Shown: in pieces, positions 8,641-15,903 of the stretch
How positions within the stretch are numbered: the stretch's first letter is position 1
Layout of the letters: each line of letters opens with the position of its first letter
NCBI GenBank assembly: GCA_964614265.1
Contig: CAZTKT010000010.1
Coordinates: 1 to 23,843, forward strand
Length of the DNA stretch: 23,843 nucleotides
Origin: JACQKD01 sp964614265
GTDB taxonomy: Bacteria; Patescibacteriota; Minisyncoccia; Phycocordibacterales; UBA918
Direction: 5' to 3'
Made by a program: the position numbers and the translations under genes
Notes under the pieces: model-generated
What the model saw: the letters and a program-made list of their open reading frames with translations, nothing else
Told to the model about the DNA's origin: nothing
Databases searched by the model: none

Positions 8641-9245
8641 ACCAAAACCCGCGCAAACGTATTAGTACTCCGACTGCAGTTTGTTTGGTGGGAATCGCGC
8701 TATGCGCCGATGTCCTGCAATTCTTTGCACAATTACTACTTCCATACCTTGGCGTAACCATACTCGGCGGTGCCGCAGGTGCCGTTGTCGGTTCTAAAGT
8801 TGGCGCAACAGGAGCGGGTGCCGTTGCCGGTACTGCCGTCGGTGCCGCGGGTTCCGCAGTAGCGGCGGCTACTGGTGTTGGCGCCGCGTTCGTACTCGAC
8901 ATAGGCACCAAGATGGCGTGGCTCGTCACCAGTGCCCTTGAATACGGAACGTATGGGATCGTGATAGCCATCTTTTTATTTTTTGGAGTACGAGTCTGGT
9001 CACACCATTCCGCCGCAAAAAAAGTGGTACTCACCATCACCACTTTTTTGGTCGAATCACTCCCATTCCTCACAATGTTCCCCGGACTCACCATCTGGAC
9101 AATCTTTATGATTATTGAGTCGTGGAAAGAGGACAAGAAAAAAGACACTACCCTAGAGACACGATACAATGAAGACGACACGCAACAGAATTTTGAGCGA
9201 TTACGAAAACCAATCAGACGGTATGTACACCATGAAGCAGCATAA
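8637..9245 (+). CDS. Gly/Ala-rich multi-pass membrane protein
   Basis: 202 aa, not recognised. Hydrophobic segments lie at about 13-40, 85-118 and 130-161. Between about 43 and 84 is a striking Gly/Ala/Val stretch with repeated GxxxG-like spacing (for example GAAGAVVGSKVGATGAGAVAG), a glycine-zipper-type pattern associated with close helix packing or membrane-inserting segments. The C-terminus (about 163-202) is highly charged. It is coupled to virB4 by an ATGA overlap and overlaps the next gene by 14 nt. Placement directly after VirB4 suggests a structural membrane part of the secretion machine, but no named family can be assigned. Confidence 0.7.
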   Translation: MNQNPRKRISTPTAVCLVGIALCADVLQFFAQLLLPYLGVTILGGAAGAVVGSKVGATGAGAVAGTAVGAAGSAVAAATGVGAAFVLDIGTKMAWLVTSALEYGTYGIVIAIFLFFGVRVWSHHSAAKKVVLTITTFLVESLPFLTMFPGLTIWTIFMIIESWKEDKKKDTTLETRYNEDDTQQNFERLRKPIRRYVHHEAA

Positions 9246-10227
9246 AAATCGTGTAGAATATATCGCAAGCTTCTTCCTCCTTGCGACGTTCCTCATTGGC
9301 TGGTCTCTCATTCCAGCAAAACTCTTGGCACAATCATTCGTTCCCCAAGAAACACAGCTGAACATCAAACCTCAAACACCCGAAGCGGGACAGACATTCA
9401 AGGCGCGTGTTGAGGCATATTCTTATGATATGACGTCGACACAGATCAGTTGGAGTATCAATGGAGTCACCTATGTCGCTGGGGCGGGGGAGCAAGAGAT
9501 CAGCCTTCCTGCGCCGGCGCTCGGTGTGCCCCTGCACCTCACAGTACAAGTAAAAGAACAAAGTGGTACAACACACACCGTCACCAAAAACATCGTGCCG
9601 AGTGCAGTCGATATCGTCATCGAGGGTGGTACCGTCGTGCCACATTTCTATCGTGGACTTCCACTCCCGAGCGCAGGAAGCCCCGTACGCTTCATCGCTA
9701 TGCCAACACTCTACACACAAACTGGCACTCTGGTGCCCATAAACAATCTGATCTACAAGTGGAGTCTGAACGGGGGGATAGTACAATCCGGCGTCAAACA
9801 GGTACTCACCACAACCATGCCGACCAGTGGTTCACCCACTGTTGAGGTGACCGTAGAGACACGAGATGGCACCGCGAGCCACCAAAGTGCCATACAAGCT
9901 ACTGCATTCGATCCGCACATGACCTTTTACGAAGATGATCCACTCCACGGCCTTGCACAAAATGCACTCCCGAGTGATTTCACCCTCACACAAGATGAGA
10001 TCTCTCTTCGCGCCGTACCCTACTTCGTCTCCCCTGATATTTTTAACAATGCGCACTACGAGTGGACTCTCGCTGGTGCACCAATACAAAACCCCAATGC
10101 CGACCCACAGACCCTCACGCTCCGCAAGACGGGGGGAGCGGGGTCATCACGCATTGAATTTTCAATTCGCAACTTGCGTTCATTACTCCAATCCGCAACC
10201 GGCGCCTTTACGGTATACTTTAAATAA
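9232..10227 (+). CDS. Secreted protein with three Ig/PKD-like modules
   Basis: 331 aa from the ATG at 9232. An upstream in-frame ATG at 9169 exists but would extend far into the previous gene, while 9232 places a basic MKQHKNR start directly before a hydrophobic signal/anchor (about 12-32). The exported part looks like three beta-sandwich modules: the same core strand recurs as ISWSING, YKWSLNG and YEWTLAG, each about 100 residues apart and each followed by hydrophobic alternating strands. This is typical of Ig-like or PKD-like domains in adhesins and surface proteins. It overlaps the preceding gene by 14 nt and lies 5 nt before the pilin-like gene. A role as an extracellular structural or contact component is inferred. 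Confidence 0.75.
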   Translation: MKQHKNRVEYIASFFLLATFLIGWSLIPAKLLAQSFVPQETQLNIKPQTPEAGQTFKARVEAYSYDMTSTQISWSINGVTYVAGAGEQEISLPAPALGVPLHLTVQVKEQSGTTHTVTKNIVPSAVDIVIEGGTVVPHFYRGLPLPSAGSPVRFIAMPTLYTQTGTLVPINNLIYKWSLNGGIVQSGVKQVLTTTMPTSGSPTVEVTVETRDGTASHQSAIQATAFDPHMTFYEDDPLHGLAQNALPSDFTLTQDEISLRAVPYFVSPDIFNNAHYEWTLAGAPIQNPNADPQTLTLRKTGGAGSSRIEFSIRNLRSLLQSATGAFTVYFK

Positions 10228-10232
10228 CAACT

Positions 10233-11330
10233 ATGCGAATTTCATCCAGTACGTTTAAAAATAAGTTGTGGGTTTTGGGATTCTTTTTGTTTCTGTGTGT
10301 ATCGTTCTTGGTACCACTTTCGAGAGTACACGGAGCACGACCTACTCCCGCAGAAGCAAAGGCGTGTATATTGGCAAAAATTGGGGCACAACGATTGAAA
10401 GAAATAGAAGATAATACACCCCCCCCACCAACACCAGCGGAAGAAGCAATTGTAGCAGATTGCGATAATGGCACTCCAACTACCCCCCCAACTCCACCGA
10501 CCATCCCCCCCACACAGACTCCGCCACCAGAACATGGTTACGTTTGTAAAGACGACCACAAAGAATTTCAGACCTTAGAGGCTTGTAAGGCTTCCTGTGC
10601 CACCCCAGCCTCATGCGGAATCGAGGTGCCAGTGGAAAAAGATTCACCGCGAGCCCCCGTCACCTTCGTCCCCCTTACCAACCTCCCGGGGCTTTCCGAT
10701 GACGTAGGGAATAGAACGCTCTCTGACTACATCAATGTGCTCTACCGTATCGCGATCGGTTTGGGAGCGCTCTTTGCGGTGATTAAGATCACGTATGCCG
10801 GTATTAAGTATATGGGGACTGATTCCTTCTCTTCCAAGGAAGAGGCGAAAAAAGATATCACGGGGGCGCTCTTTGGTCTCCTTATTATGCTCTCAACAGT
10901 CGTGGTACTTACCCTTATTTATCCAGATATTCTGAGGATTAATGTGTTGACGGCGCTTCCCGAGCTTAAAGCGACACCGCAGTCTACGGCACCTGGTGCG
11001 GGTACAGTTCCTGAAGGTGGAGTATGTGACAACGTCACAAAACAATGTGCCGCGGGTGTTTGTGTTACAAATGAAAGAACCTGCGCACCACCTGGAAATG
11101 TACCGAATGGTGTCTGCAAAGCCTCGTGCACACCTGTATCAGAAGGGAAACATCCTGGAGACTCCTGCATAGAAATAAGTGATTGCCAGGATATGGAACC
11201 ACGAGGAACATACTCCTGTAGATATAAAACATTCAACACAGCAACCCCTCCGGCGCTGACGGGGTGTCCTCCGGTTACTGGCGCGCATCCAGACGGAGGC
11301 CAGTGTTTAGCTACCAACTGTAAACCATAA
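10233..11330 (+). CDS. Cysteine-rich T4SS pilin-like protein (VirB2/TrbC type)
   Basis: 365 aa. A signal peptide spans about 11-35. Residues 62-100 are a Pro/Thr linker encoded through three C runs. The core (about 163-234) has two hydrophobic helices, YINVLYRIAIGLGALFAVIKITYAGIKYM and DITGALFGLLIMLSTVVVLTLIYPDIL separated by a charged loop (SSKEEAKK), which matches the two-helix T4SS pilin domain (PF18895, related to VirB2/TrbC). Unlike classical pilins of about 100 aa, it has large flanking domains: six cysteines between 45 and 128 and twelve in the C-terminal region after about 263, an even total of 18. That pattern suggests disulfide-stabilised extracytoplasmic domains. It could be a surface-exposed pilus or channel subunit. 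Confidence 0.8.
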   Translation: MRISSSTFKNKLWVLGFFLFLCVSFLVPLSRVHGARPTPAEAKACILAKIGAQRLKEIEDNTPPPPTPAEEAIVADCDNGTPTTPPTPPTIPPTQTPPPEHGYVCKDDHKEFQTLEACKASCATPASCGIEVPVEKDSPRAPVTFVPLTNLPGLSDDVGNRTLSDYINVLYRIAIGLGALFAVIKITYAGIKYMGTDSFSSKEEAKKDITGALFGLLIMLSTVVVLTLIYPDILRINVLTALPELKATPQSTAPGAGTVPEGGVCDNVTKQCAAGVCVTNERTCAPPGNVPNGVCKASCTPVSEGKHPGDSCIEISDCQDMEPRGTYSCRYKTFNTATPPALTGCPPVTGAHPDGGQCLATNCKP

Positions 11331-11353
11331 TCTCTCGATCCCTTACCGGAACT

Positions 11354-12502
11354 ATGAAAAAAACGTGGATCATCATCGGAAGTATACTCACCATCGCCCT
11401 GTTAGGGGCCGCATGGTGGTATCTGTTGATGTATGGGCGTCCCAAAAGTCTCAGTGATGTCCCGAACCCATTTGCGACCACCACTGACGTTCCGAGGGAC
11501 ACGCCTGCGCCCGCAACAACCACCCCTATGGGGACTGGTCCTCTGCGAAAAATCGCCACAACGCCGAGCGCCGGCGCAGTTATGCTCTCGCGAGAGGGGA
11601 CGACCTTTGTACGGTATATGGAGCGAGGCACAGGGCACATCTTTGAGGTTGATACCAACAGTGGCGCCACTGAGCGCATCACTGGTACCACCATACCGCG
11701 CACGACCAGTGCCGTGTGGTCTCCACAAGGGTCTCGTGTCATTCTCACCACAGAAGATGGCACGGGGGGGGTGCGCATCTTTGCGGGCACTATTGAACGC
11801 GCCGATGAGGGGGCGGGAATACTCACCACCAGTGAAATTGAAGGCTCTGCAAAAAGTATTGCTTTTGCCAGTAGTAGCGAGAGCGTGTACTACACCACCA
11901 CCACCAGTGGTACAGGGAGCACAGGCTATACACACAATCTACAAACCGGTAAACGCGTCGTGCGCTTTACTGCGCCACTGCGGGATATGGTCGTTCGTTG
12001 GGAACCATTACTCACCATCTACACCACACCGAGCGCACGGGTACGAGGCTACGCGTATCGGGGCACTCCCTTGTTGCGCCTTACCGGCGGTGTCGGTGGA
12101 CTCATGATTCTCCCCACAAACGGTGGGCAGGTGATCTCCTATGCGCAAAACAAATCACTTATCTCACGCATTAATACACTCGATGGCACGGTCATCGGCA
12201 TACCCGTCTTCCCAGAAAAATGTGCGGCGGAGAAGACGGGGGGTGGGCATCTGTGGTGCGGTGCGCCACTGGCGCTTGCTCCCGCGATGTACCCAGACTC
12301 ATGGTATGACGGATCAATCTCCTTTGATGACAGTATCTGGAAAGTGGATCTTCAAACAGGGAGTGCCGCGGTTATGAGTAATCCAAGCGTCGATGTACAT
12401 GAGGCGATCGACGCCACTGATATGCAGGTCAATGATGCGGGAACGATGCTTCTCTTTATTAATAAGAAAGATGGGTCATTGTGGATCCAAGAGATACGGT
12501 AG
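11354..12502 (+). CDS. Membrane-anchored beta-propeller-like protein
   Basis: 382 aa. An N-terminal anchor (KKTWIIIGSILTIALLGAAWWYLLMYG, residues 2-28) is followed by a Pro/Thr linker (about 40-62). The exported domain is rich in Thr/Ser/Gly beta strands and contains repeat-like elements such as SAVWSPQGSRVILTTEDG, KSIAFASSSESVYYTT and IWKVDLQTGSAAV, resembling the blades of TolB/WD40-type propellers. An eight-G run (11764-11771) lies in the coding sequence. It starts 23 nt after the pilin-like gene, and a strong terminator follows 18 nt after its stop, making it the last gene of the cluster. Propeller assignment is by visual repeat pattern only; the ligand is unknown. Confidence 0.7.
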   Translation: MKKTWIIIGSILTIALLGAAWWYLLMYGRPKSLSDVPNPFATTTDVPRDTPAPATTTPMGTGPLRKIATTPSAGAVMLSREGTTFVRYMERGTGHIFEVDTNSGATERITGTTIPRTTSAVWSPQGSRVILTTEDGTGGVRIFAGTIERADEGAGILTTSEIEGSAKSIAFASSSESVYYTTTTSGTGSTGYTHNLQTGKRVVRFTAPLRDMVVRWEPLLTIYTTPSARVRGYAYRGTPLLRLTGGVGGLMILPTNGGQVISYAQNKSLISRINTLDGTVIGIPVFPEKCAAEKTGGGHLWCGAPLALAPAMYPDSWYDGSISFDDSIWKVDLQTGSAAVMSNPSVDVHEAIDATDMQVNDAGTMLLFINKKDGSLWIQEIR

Positions 12503-12520
12503 AGACACTGCTGAAGAAAT

Positions 12521-12564
12521 AACAACAACACCCCCTCGCCGTTCGGCGAGGGGGTGTTGTTGTT
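12521..12564. terminator. Bidirectional intrinsic terminator
   Basis: A perfect 20-bp stem (12521-12540 with 12545-12564) closes on a GTTC tetraloop. The lower stem is AAC/GTT repeats and the upper stem is G/C-rich. It sits between the convergent propeller-like gene and yidC. The + strand ends in a T-rich GTTGTTGTTT tail. It probably stops transcription from both sides. Confidence 0.9.
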
Positions 12565-12598
12565 TGCGTATACCCAGCGTATACCTATGTACATCAGA

Positions 12599-13369
12599 TT
12601 ATGTACGAGACGGTGTAGTGACTCCACCCTCCACCTTCTTTGGCACGTGACGACGCACAATATATTCTTGGGCAATTGCCATGAGGTTGCTCACGAGAAA
12701 GTAGAGTGCGATGGTCGCAGAAATACTATACGCCACAAAAAAGATAATGACGGGCATCACATACCGCATCTGCATTTGCATACTGTGAGCAAAATCATTT
12801 TTAAAACTTGGTGCGGCCTTCGTGTCCCGTGGAGGGAGTGTGGGGAGTGAGAGTCGCGTATGTATAAATTGTGTGATACCCGCGAGGAGTGCGAGGGGGA
12901 GACTACGTGCGGCGATATTGATAAATCCTAAAAAGAGCATCGAGACCGTGCTTGGTACTGATACAAAACTATACAGGAGCGCGGTATTTATTTCAGGAAA
13001 GAGAACACCGCCCCCACTAGACACAGAGAAGTAGAGTGCGAAAATAAGAGGGAGTTGAATAAGCGTCAAAAAAATACTGGAAAATGGATTGATACCGGCA
13101 TTTTTGTATGCGCTCATAGTCTCTTGTGCAAGTTTCTCCCTATTCTCTTTGTGTACCTCCTTGATCCGTGCTAATTCAGGCTCAATGCCATTCATTGCAT
13201 GCTGTGTTTTTGCGGCACGAATTGAGAGAGGGAGTAGGATAACTTTAGTCAGTATGGTGAGCACAATGATCGCCATACCAAGATCACCCCCACGGACATG
13301 TCCGAGAATAAAAATGAGTAGGTTGTATATGGGGTCAAAAAATAGACCGTGCCAGATAGTGAGAAACAT
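12599..13369 (-). CDS. yidC: YidC/Oxa1 membrane protein insertase
   Basis: 256 aa. YidC inserts and folds inner-membrane proteins, alone or with SecYEG. The sequence has the Oxa1-type core: first membrane helix near 10-24, then GMAIIVLTILTKVILLPLSI (31-50), a charged coiled segment, then INPFSSIFLTLIQLPLIFALYF and two further helix regions, ending in a basic tail. The position of the conserved groove Arg (R73 in Bacillus SpoIIIJ) is occupied by Lys42. The start ATG at 13369 (MFLTIWHGLFFDPIYN) matches the family N-terminus; a longer frame to 13468 would run into rnpA and is rejected. It is the third gene of the conserved rpmH-rnpA-yidC block, 10 nt after rnpA. Confidence 0.92.
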   Translation of the reverse strand: MFLTIWHGLFFDPIYNLLIFILGHVRGGDLGMAIIVLTILTKVILLPLSIRAAKTQHAMNGIEPELARIKEVHKENREKLAQETMSAYKNAGINPFSSIFLTLIQLPLIFALYFSVSSGGGVLFPEINTALLYSFVSVPSTVSMLFLGFINIAARSLPLALLAGITQFIHTRLSLPTLPPRDTKAAPSFKNDFAHSMQMQMRYVMPVIIFFVAYSISATIALYFLVSNLMAIAQEYIVRRHVPKKVEGGVTTPSRT

Positions 13370-13379
13370 AGGGATTAGT

Positions 13380-13715
13380 TTAGCGCGAAAGTGCCTGCTG
13401 ACCAAATGCTCGAGAGAGGGAGGTCGCCAGCTCTGTCTGTAACCGCGCATACGAATACGTACGAGCAATGGGTTTCATAACCACAATATACTGCCCCGGT
13501 GGAGATTGTAGCTCATAGAGTGCGGTGGACACCCGGCGCTTTAGTGTATTGCGAACCACCGCACTCGTTGATACTTTTTTTCCGACAACCACCGCACTGC
13601 GACGAGTCACCGCGGGAAGATAGACGAGCGAAAGACTGGGCATGTGTATGCGCCGCCCCTTTGAGAGGACATGCATAAAGGCAGGGCGATCTAATCGGTA
13701 TTCTTGTGCAAACAT
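13380..13715 (-). CDS. rnpA: Ribonuclease P protein component
   Basis: 111 aa, the usual length for RnpA, the basic protein that assists RNase P RNA in removing 5' leaders from pre-tRNAs. The diagnostic RNR-type motif is present as GKKVSTSAVVRNTLKRRV (about 45-62), together with the N-terminal aromatic/Arg segment (FAQEYRLDRPAFMHVLSKGRR). It lies between rpmH (48-nt gap) and yidC, the classic order next to dnaA. No Shine-Dalgarno is visible before the ATG. Confidence 0.93.
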   Translation of the reverse strand: MFAQEYRLDRPAFMHVLSKGRRIHMPSLSLVYLPAVTRRSAVVVGKKVSTSAVVRNTLKRRVSTALYELQSPPGQYIVVMKPIARTYSYARLQTELATSLSRAFGQQALSR

Positions 13716-13763
13716 AGCGGTGTAGGGAGTAGAGAATGAGTACGATCGGGGGATCAGTCCACA

Positions 13764-13901
13764 CTATACCGTAAGGGTTGCTCGCCCTTTGCGACGGCGA
13801 GCGCGAAGGATCTTTGCCCCCGATGGTGTCTTTCCACGCACCAAAAACCCGTGCGTTGTAGCGCGTTTCTTCTTCTTTGGTTGGTAGGTTCGCTTTGACA
13901 T
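13764..13901 (-). CDS. rpmH: Ribosomal protein bL34
   Basis: 45-aa protein too short for many gene callers. It begins MSKRTYQPKKKKRATTHGF, continues through LVRGKTPSGAKILRARRRKG, and ends RATLTV, which is bL34 along essentially its whole length. It is a very basic protein of the large ribosomal subunit. It is divergent from dnaA and leads the rpmH-rnpA-yidC operon, a gene order conserved around bacterial origins. Confidence 0.97.
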   Translation of the reverse strand: MSKRTYQPKKKKRATTHGFLVRGKTPSGAKILRARRRKGRATLTV

Positions 13902-13908
13902 AGCTCAT

Positions 13909-13937
13909 ACCCTACACTACCTTTGTGTTTTGATCAA
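13909..13937 (-). promoter_or_regulatory. Candidate rpmH promoter
   Basis: On the minus strand, TTGATC (13937-13932), a 17-bp spacer and TAGGGT (13914-13909) precede the rpmH ATG by 7 nt. The -10 matches the consensus poorly, but the spacing fits the near-leaderless layout of other promoters in this window. Confidence 0.3.
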
Positions 13938-14082
13938 CCTGCCAACGCTACCCATCCCAACAATACCGTTATTACCGAGAAATATATCAACATATGTACC
14001 CATTTACGGCACATGCGCCACACACCCCTCACAAGACAAACACACTACGCGTGTACTATGTGGTGAAGGAATCATCCATGAC

Positions 14083-14102
14083 TTATCAACAGGTTGTACA
14101 CA
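14083..14102 (+). promoter_or_regulatory. Tandem DnaA-box-like sites upstream of dnaA
   Basis: TTATCAACA (14083-14091; one mismatch to TTATCCACA) and TTGTACACA (14094-14102; one mismatch to TTATNCACA) lie 2 bp apart, about 65 bp upstream of the dnaA promoter hexamer. They could serve in dnaA autoregulation or as part of a bipartite origin. The rest of the 290-bp gap 13902-14191 shows only promoter elements. Confidence 0.5.
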
Positions 14103-14146
14103 TGCGTATCAATTATCTATACAGCACCTATATATTTGCGTTACTG

Positions 14147-14174
14147 TTTACACGACGGTGAGAGAGAGTATACT
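14147..14174 (+). promoter_or_regulatory. dnaA promoter
   Basis: TTTACA (14147-14152), a 16-bp spacer and TATACT (14169-14174) lie 17 nt before the dnaA ATG. The predicted leader is about 10 nt and has no Shine-Dalgarno. Confidence 0.65.
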
Positions 14175-14191
14175 AGTGTTTGATTCTTGCT

Positions 14192-15571
14192 ATGAGTACT
14201 CTCGCACACACAACCATCGCTCCAACAACGGTACACAGTGGGTCAATAAAGCAATTGTGGGATGATGCATTGATTAATATCGAGCTTTCCACTACTCCCG
14301 CAAACTTCAAAACGTGGTTTAAGGAAACGCAGATAGTAATGTTCGAAGGTGGTATTGCCACCATCGGTGTTGCAAGTGTTTTTGTAAAAGACTGGCTTGC
14401 AGACAAATTTCATAGTCTCATCCTGAAAACATTGCGGGAACTCTCTCCGTCTGTGAGAGGTATCGAGTATGTGGTAACGACACGCCACGAAAAACGAAAT
14501 GACAGAACCCCTCCACCGAGTATCACTCCCGTACTGCCTCTTGAGGAGTACTACATAAATAAAAACGACAATCTCAACCCAAAATATCTCTTTGAGACCT
14601 TTGTCGTTGGCCCCTTTAATGCACTCGCTCATACAGCCGCTAAAACCGTTGCGGATAAACCGGGTATTGCCTATAACCCCTTGTTTGTCTATGGCAAAAC
14701 CGGTCACGGAAAGACACACCTCATACAAGCCGTCGGCAACCACCTAAAACGACTTGGGCGTAAGGTGTTTTACGTCACGAGTGAACGATTTGTTGTTGAT
14801 TATTTTAATGCACTCCAAAGCGGTACCGCAAACAGTTTCAAAGATAAGTATCGCCAGTACGATACCTTGATCATGGATGACGTGCAGTTCCTTGCGAACA
14901 AAGAAAAAACGCAGGAGGAGCTCTTCCATCTCTTTAATGCCCTCCACGACAACAATAAACAAATTGTGTTTTCTTCTGATGTGCCACCACACCTCATGTC
15001 GCACATGGAAGACCGACTCCGTTCACGATTCTCTCAGGGAATGATTGTGGACATCCCTGCACCAGATCTTGAGTCGCGGGGCGCCATCTTAAAAGCAAAG
15101 GCTGCGCAACACAACATCACGCTCGACGAAGACGTGGTTAACTACATGGCCCTGTCCATTGAAGGAAATGTACGGGAGCTTGAAGGAGCACTCAATACTA
15201 TTTTGTGCCAATCTCAACTCTTTGGACGCGTCCTCTTACTTGATGAGGTGCGTTTACTCATTAAAAACAGCGCCCGACCACGAAAAACACTCGAGGCCAC
15301 AGAGGTCGTCAGTACAGTCGCAAAATTTTATGGAGTCGAGGTACAAAATATCTATGAAAAAAGTCGTCGCAAAGAAATCATCACCCCACGACAGCTCATT
15401 ATGTATATTTTAAGAGAAGATGGTCGGGTGTCTTACCCAATGATTGGACAGAGTCTTGGTGGTCGTGACCACACGACAGTCATCCACTCCTGTGACAAAA
15501 TTAAAAAAATGTTACGTTCAAGCTCTACACTAGAAAATGAGTTGTCACAAATACGAGCGCTGTTGAAATAG
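14192..15571 (+). CDS. dnaA: Chromosomal replication initiator DnaA
   Basis: 459 aa. DnaA binds DnaA boxes at oriC, melts the adjacent AT-rich DNA and loads the helicase. All four domains are visible: domain I (about 15-90), a short Pro-containing linker (about 100-120), the AAA+ domain with Walker A GKTGHGKTH (about 168-176), Walker B LIMDDVQF (about 226-233) and the LRSRFSQG arginine-finger region (about 275-282), and domain IV with the DNA-binding signature GGRDHTTVIHSCDKI (about 422-436). The ATG at 14192 is chosen; a TTG four codons upstream would overlap the predicted transcription start. rpmH lies divergently upstream and dnaN follows after a 332-bp gap. Confidence 0.97.
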   Translation: MSTLAHTTIAPTTVHSGSIKQLWDDALINIELSTTPANFKTWFKETQIVMFEGGIATIGVASVFVKDWLADKFHSLILKTLRELSPSVRGIEYVVTTRHEKRNDRTPPPSITPVLPLEEYYINKNDNLNPKYLFETFVVGPFNALAHTAAKTVADKPGIAYNPLFVYGKTGHGKTHLIQAVGNHLKRLGRKVFYVTSERFVVDYFNALQSGTANSFKDKYRQYDTLIMDDVQFLANKEKTQEELFHLFNALHDNNKQIVFSSDVPPHLMSHMEDRLRSRFSQGMIVDIPAPDLESRGAILKAKAAQHNITLDEDVVNYMALSIEGNVRELEGALNTILCQSQLFGRVLLLDEVRLLIKNSARPRKTLEATEVVSTVAKFYGVEVQNIYEKSRRKEIITPRQLIMYILREDGRVSYPMIGQSLGGRDHTTVIHSCDKIKKMLRSSSTLENELSQIRALLK

Positions 15572-15903
15572 GACCAGTGTGGTGGGGGGAGTGCCCAAAA
15601 CCTCGGTACTAGCGTCCTTTTGAAAATCCGTACATACTAGTAGGGGTGAGCTGTGGATACCCTGAGGAAAAGTCGCACCACAAACTGTGTATAGCGAGGA
15701 GAACTCCTGATAAAAATGAACCACACCAAAGAACACCTATTGCTCGCGAAGTAGTTGTCCGTGGTTACGCAGGGGTTGTATACACAACTATCCTCAGTGC
15801 TTTGTGACAAAAGAAGCTTATGTCACAGACTTAAACACACCTATGCGCGTTGTGCACACCCCTAATAATAAAGAGTTTTTTAGAAAAAATAACACCACCA
15901 CCT
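15572..15903. other. Probable replication origin (oriC) between dnaA and dnaN
   Basis: This 332-bp gene-free gap contains several DnaA-box-like 9-mers: 15652-15660 (minus strand GTATCCACA), 15686-15694 (minus strand CTATACACA), 15778-15786 (GTATACACA) and 15850-15858 (TTGTGCACA), each one mismatch from TTATCCACA or the relaxed TTATNCACA. A 7-bp inverted repeat TGTGACA/TGTCACA lies at 15803-15827. An AT-rich stretch (15863-15892, only three G/C) directly precedes dnaN and could be the unwinding element. No coding sequence is supported here. Confidence 0.65.

Noticed and set aside
11311..12107. Long alternative frames (172 and 177 aa minus, 224 aa plus) inside the propeller-like gene
   Set aside because: They arise from Thr/Ser/Gly-rich codon repetition in the real gene, which has an anchor helix and repeat pattern; none of the alternatives has domain features.
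13370..13468. N-terminal extension of yidC
   Set aside because: It would overlap the rnpA coding sequence by 89 nt; ATG 13369 fits the family.
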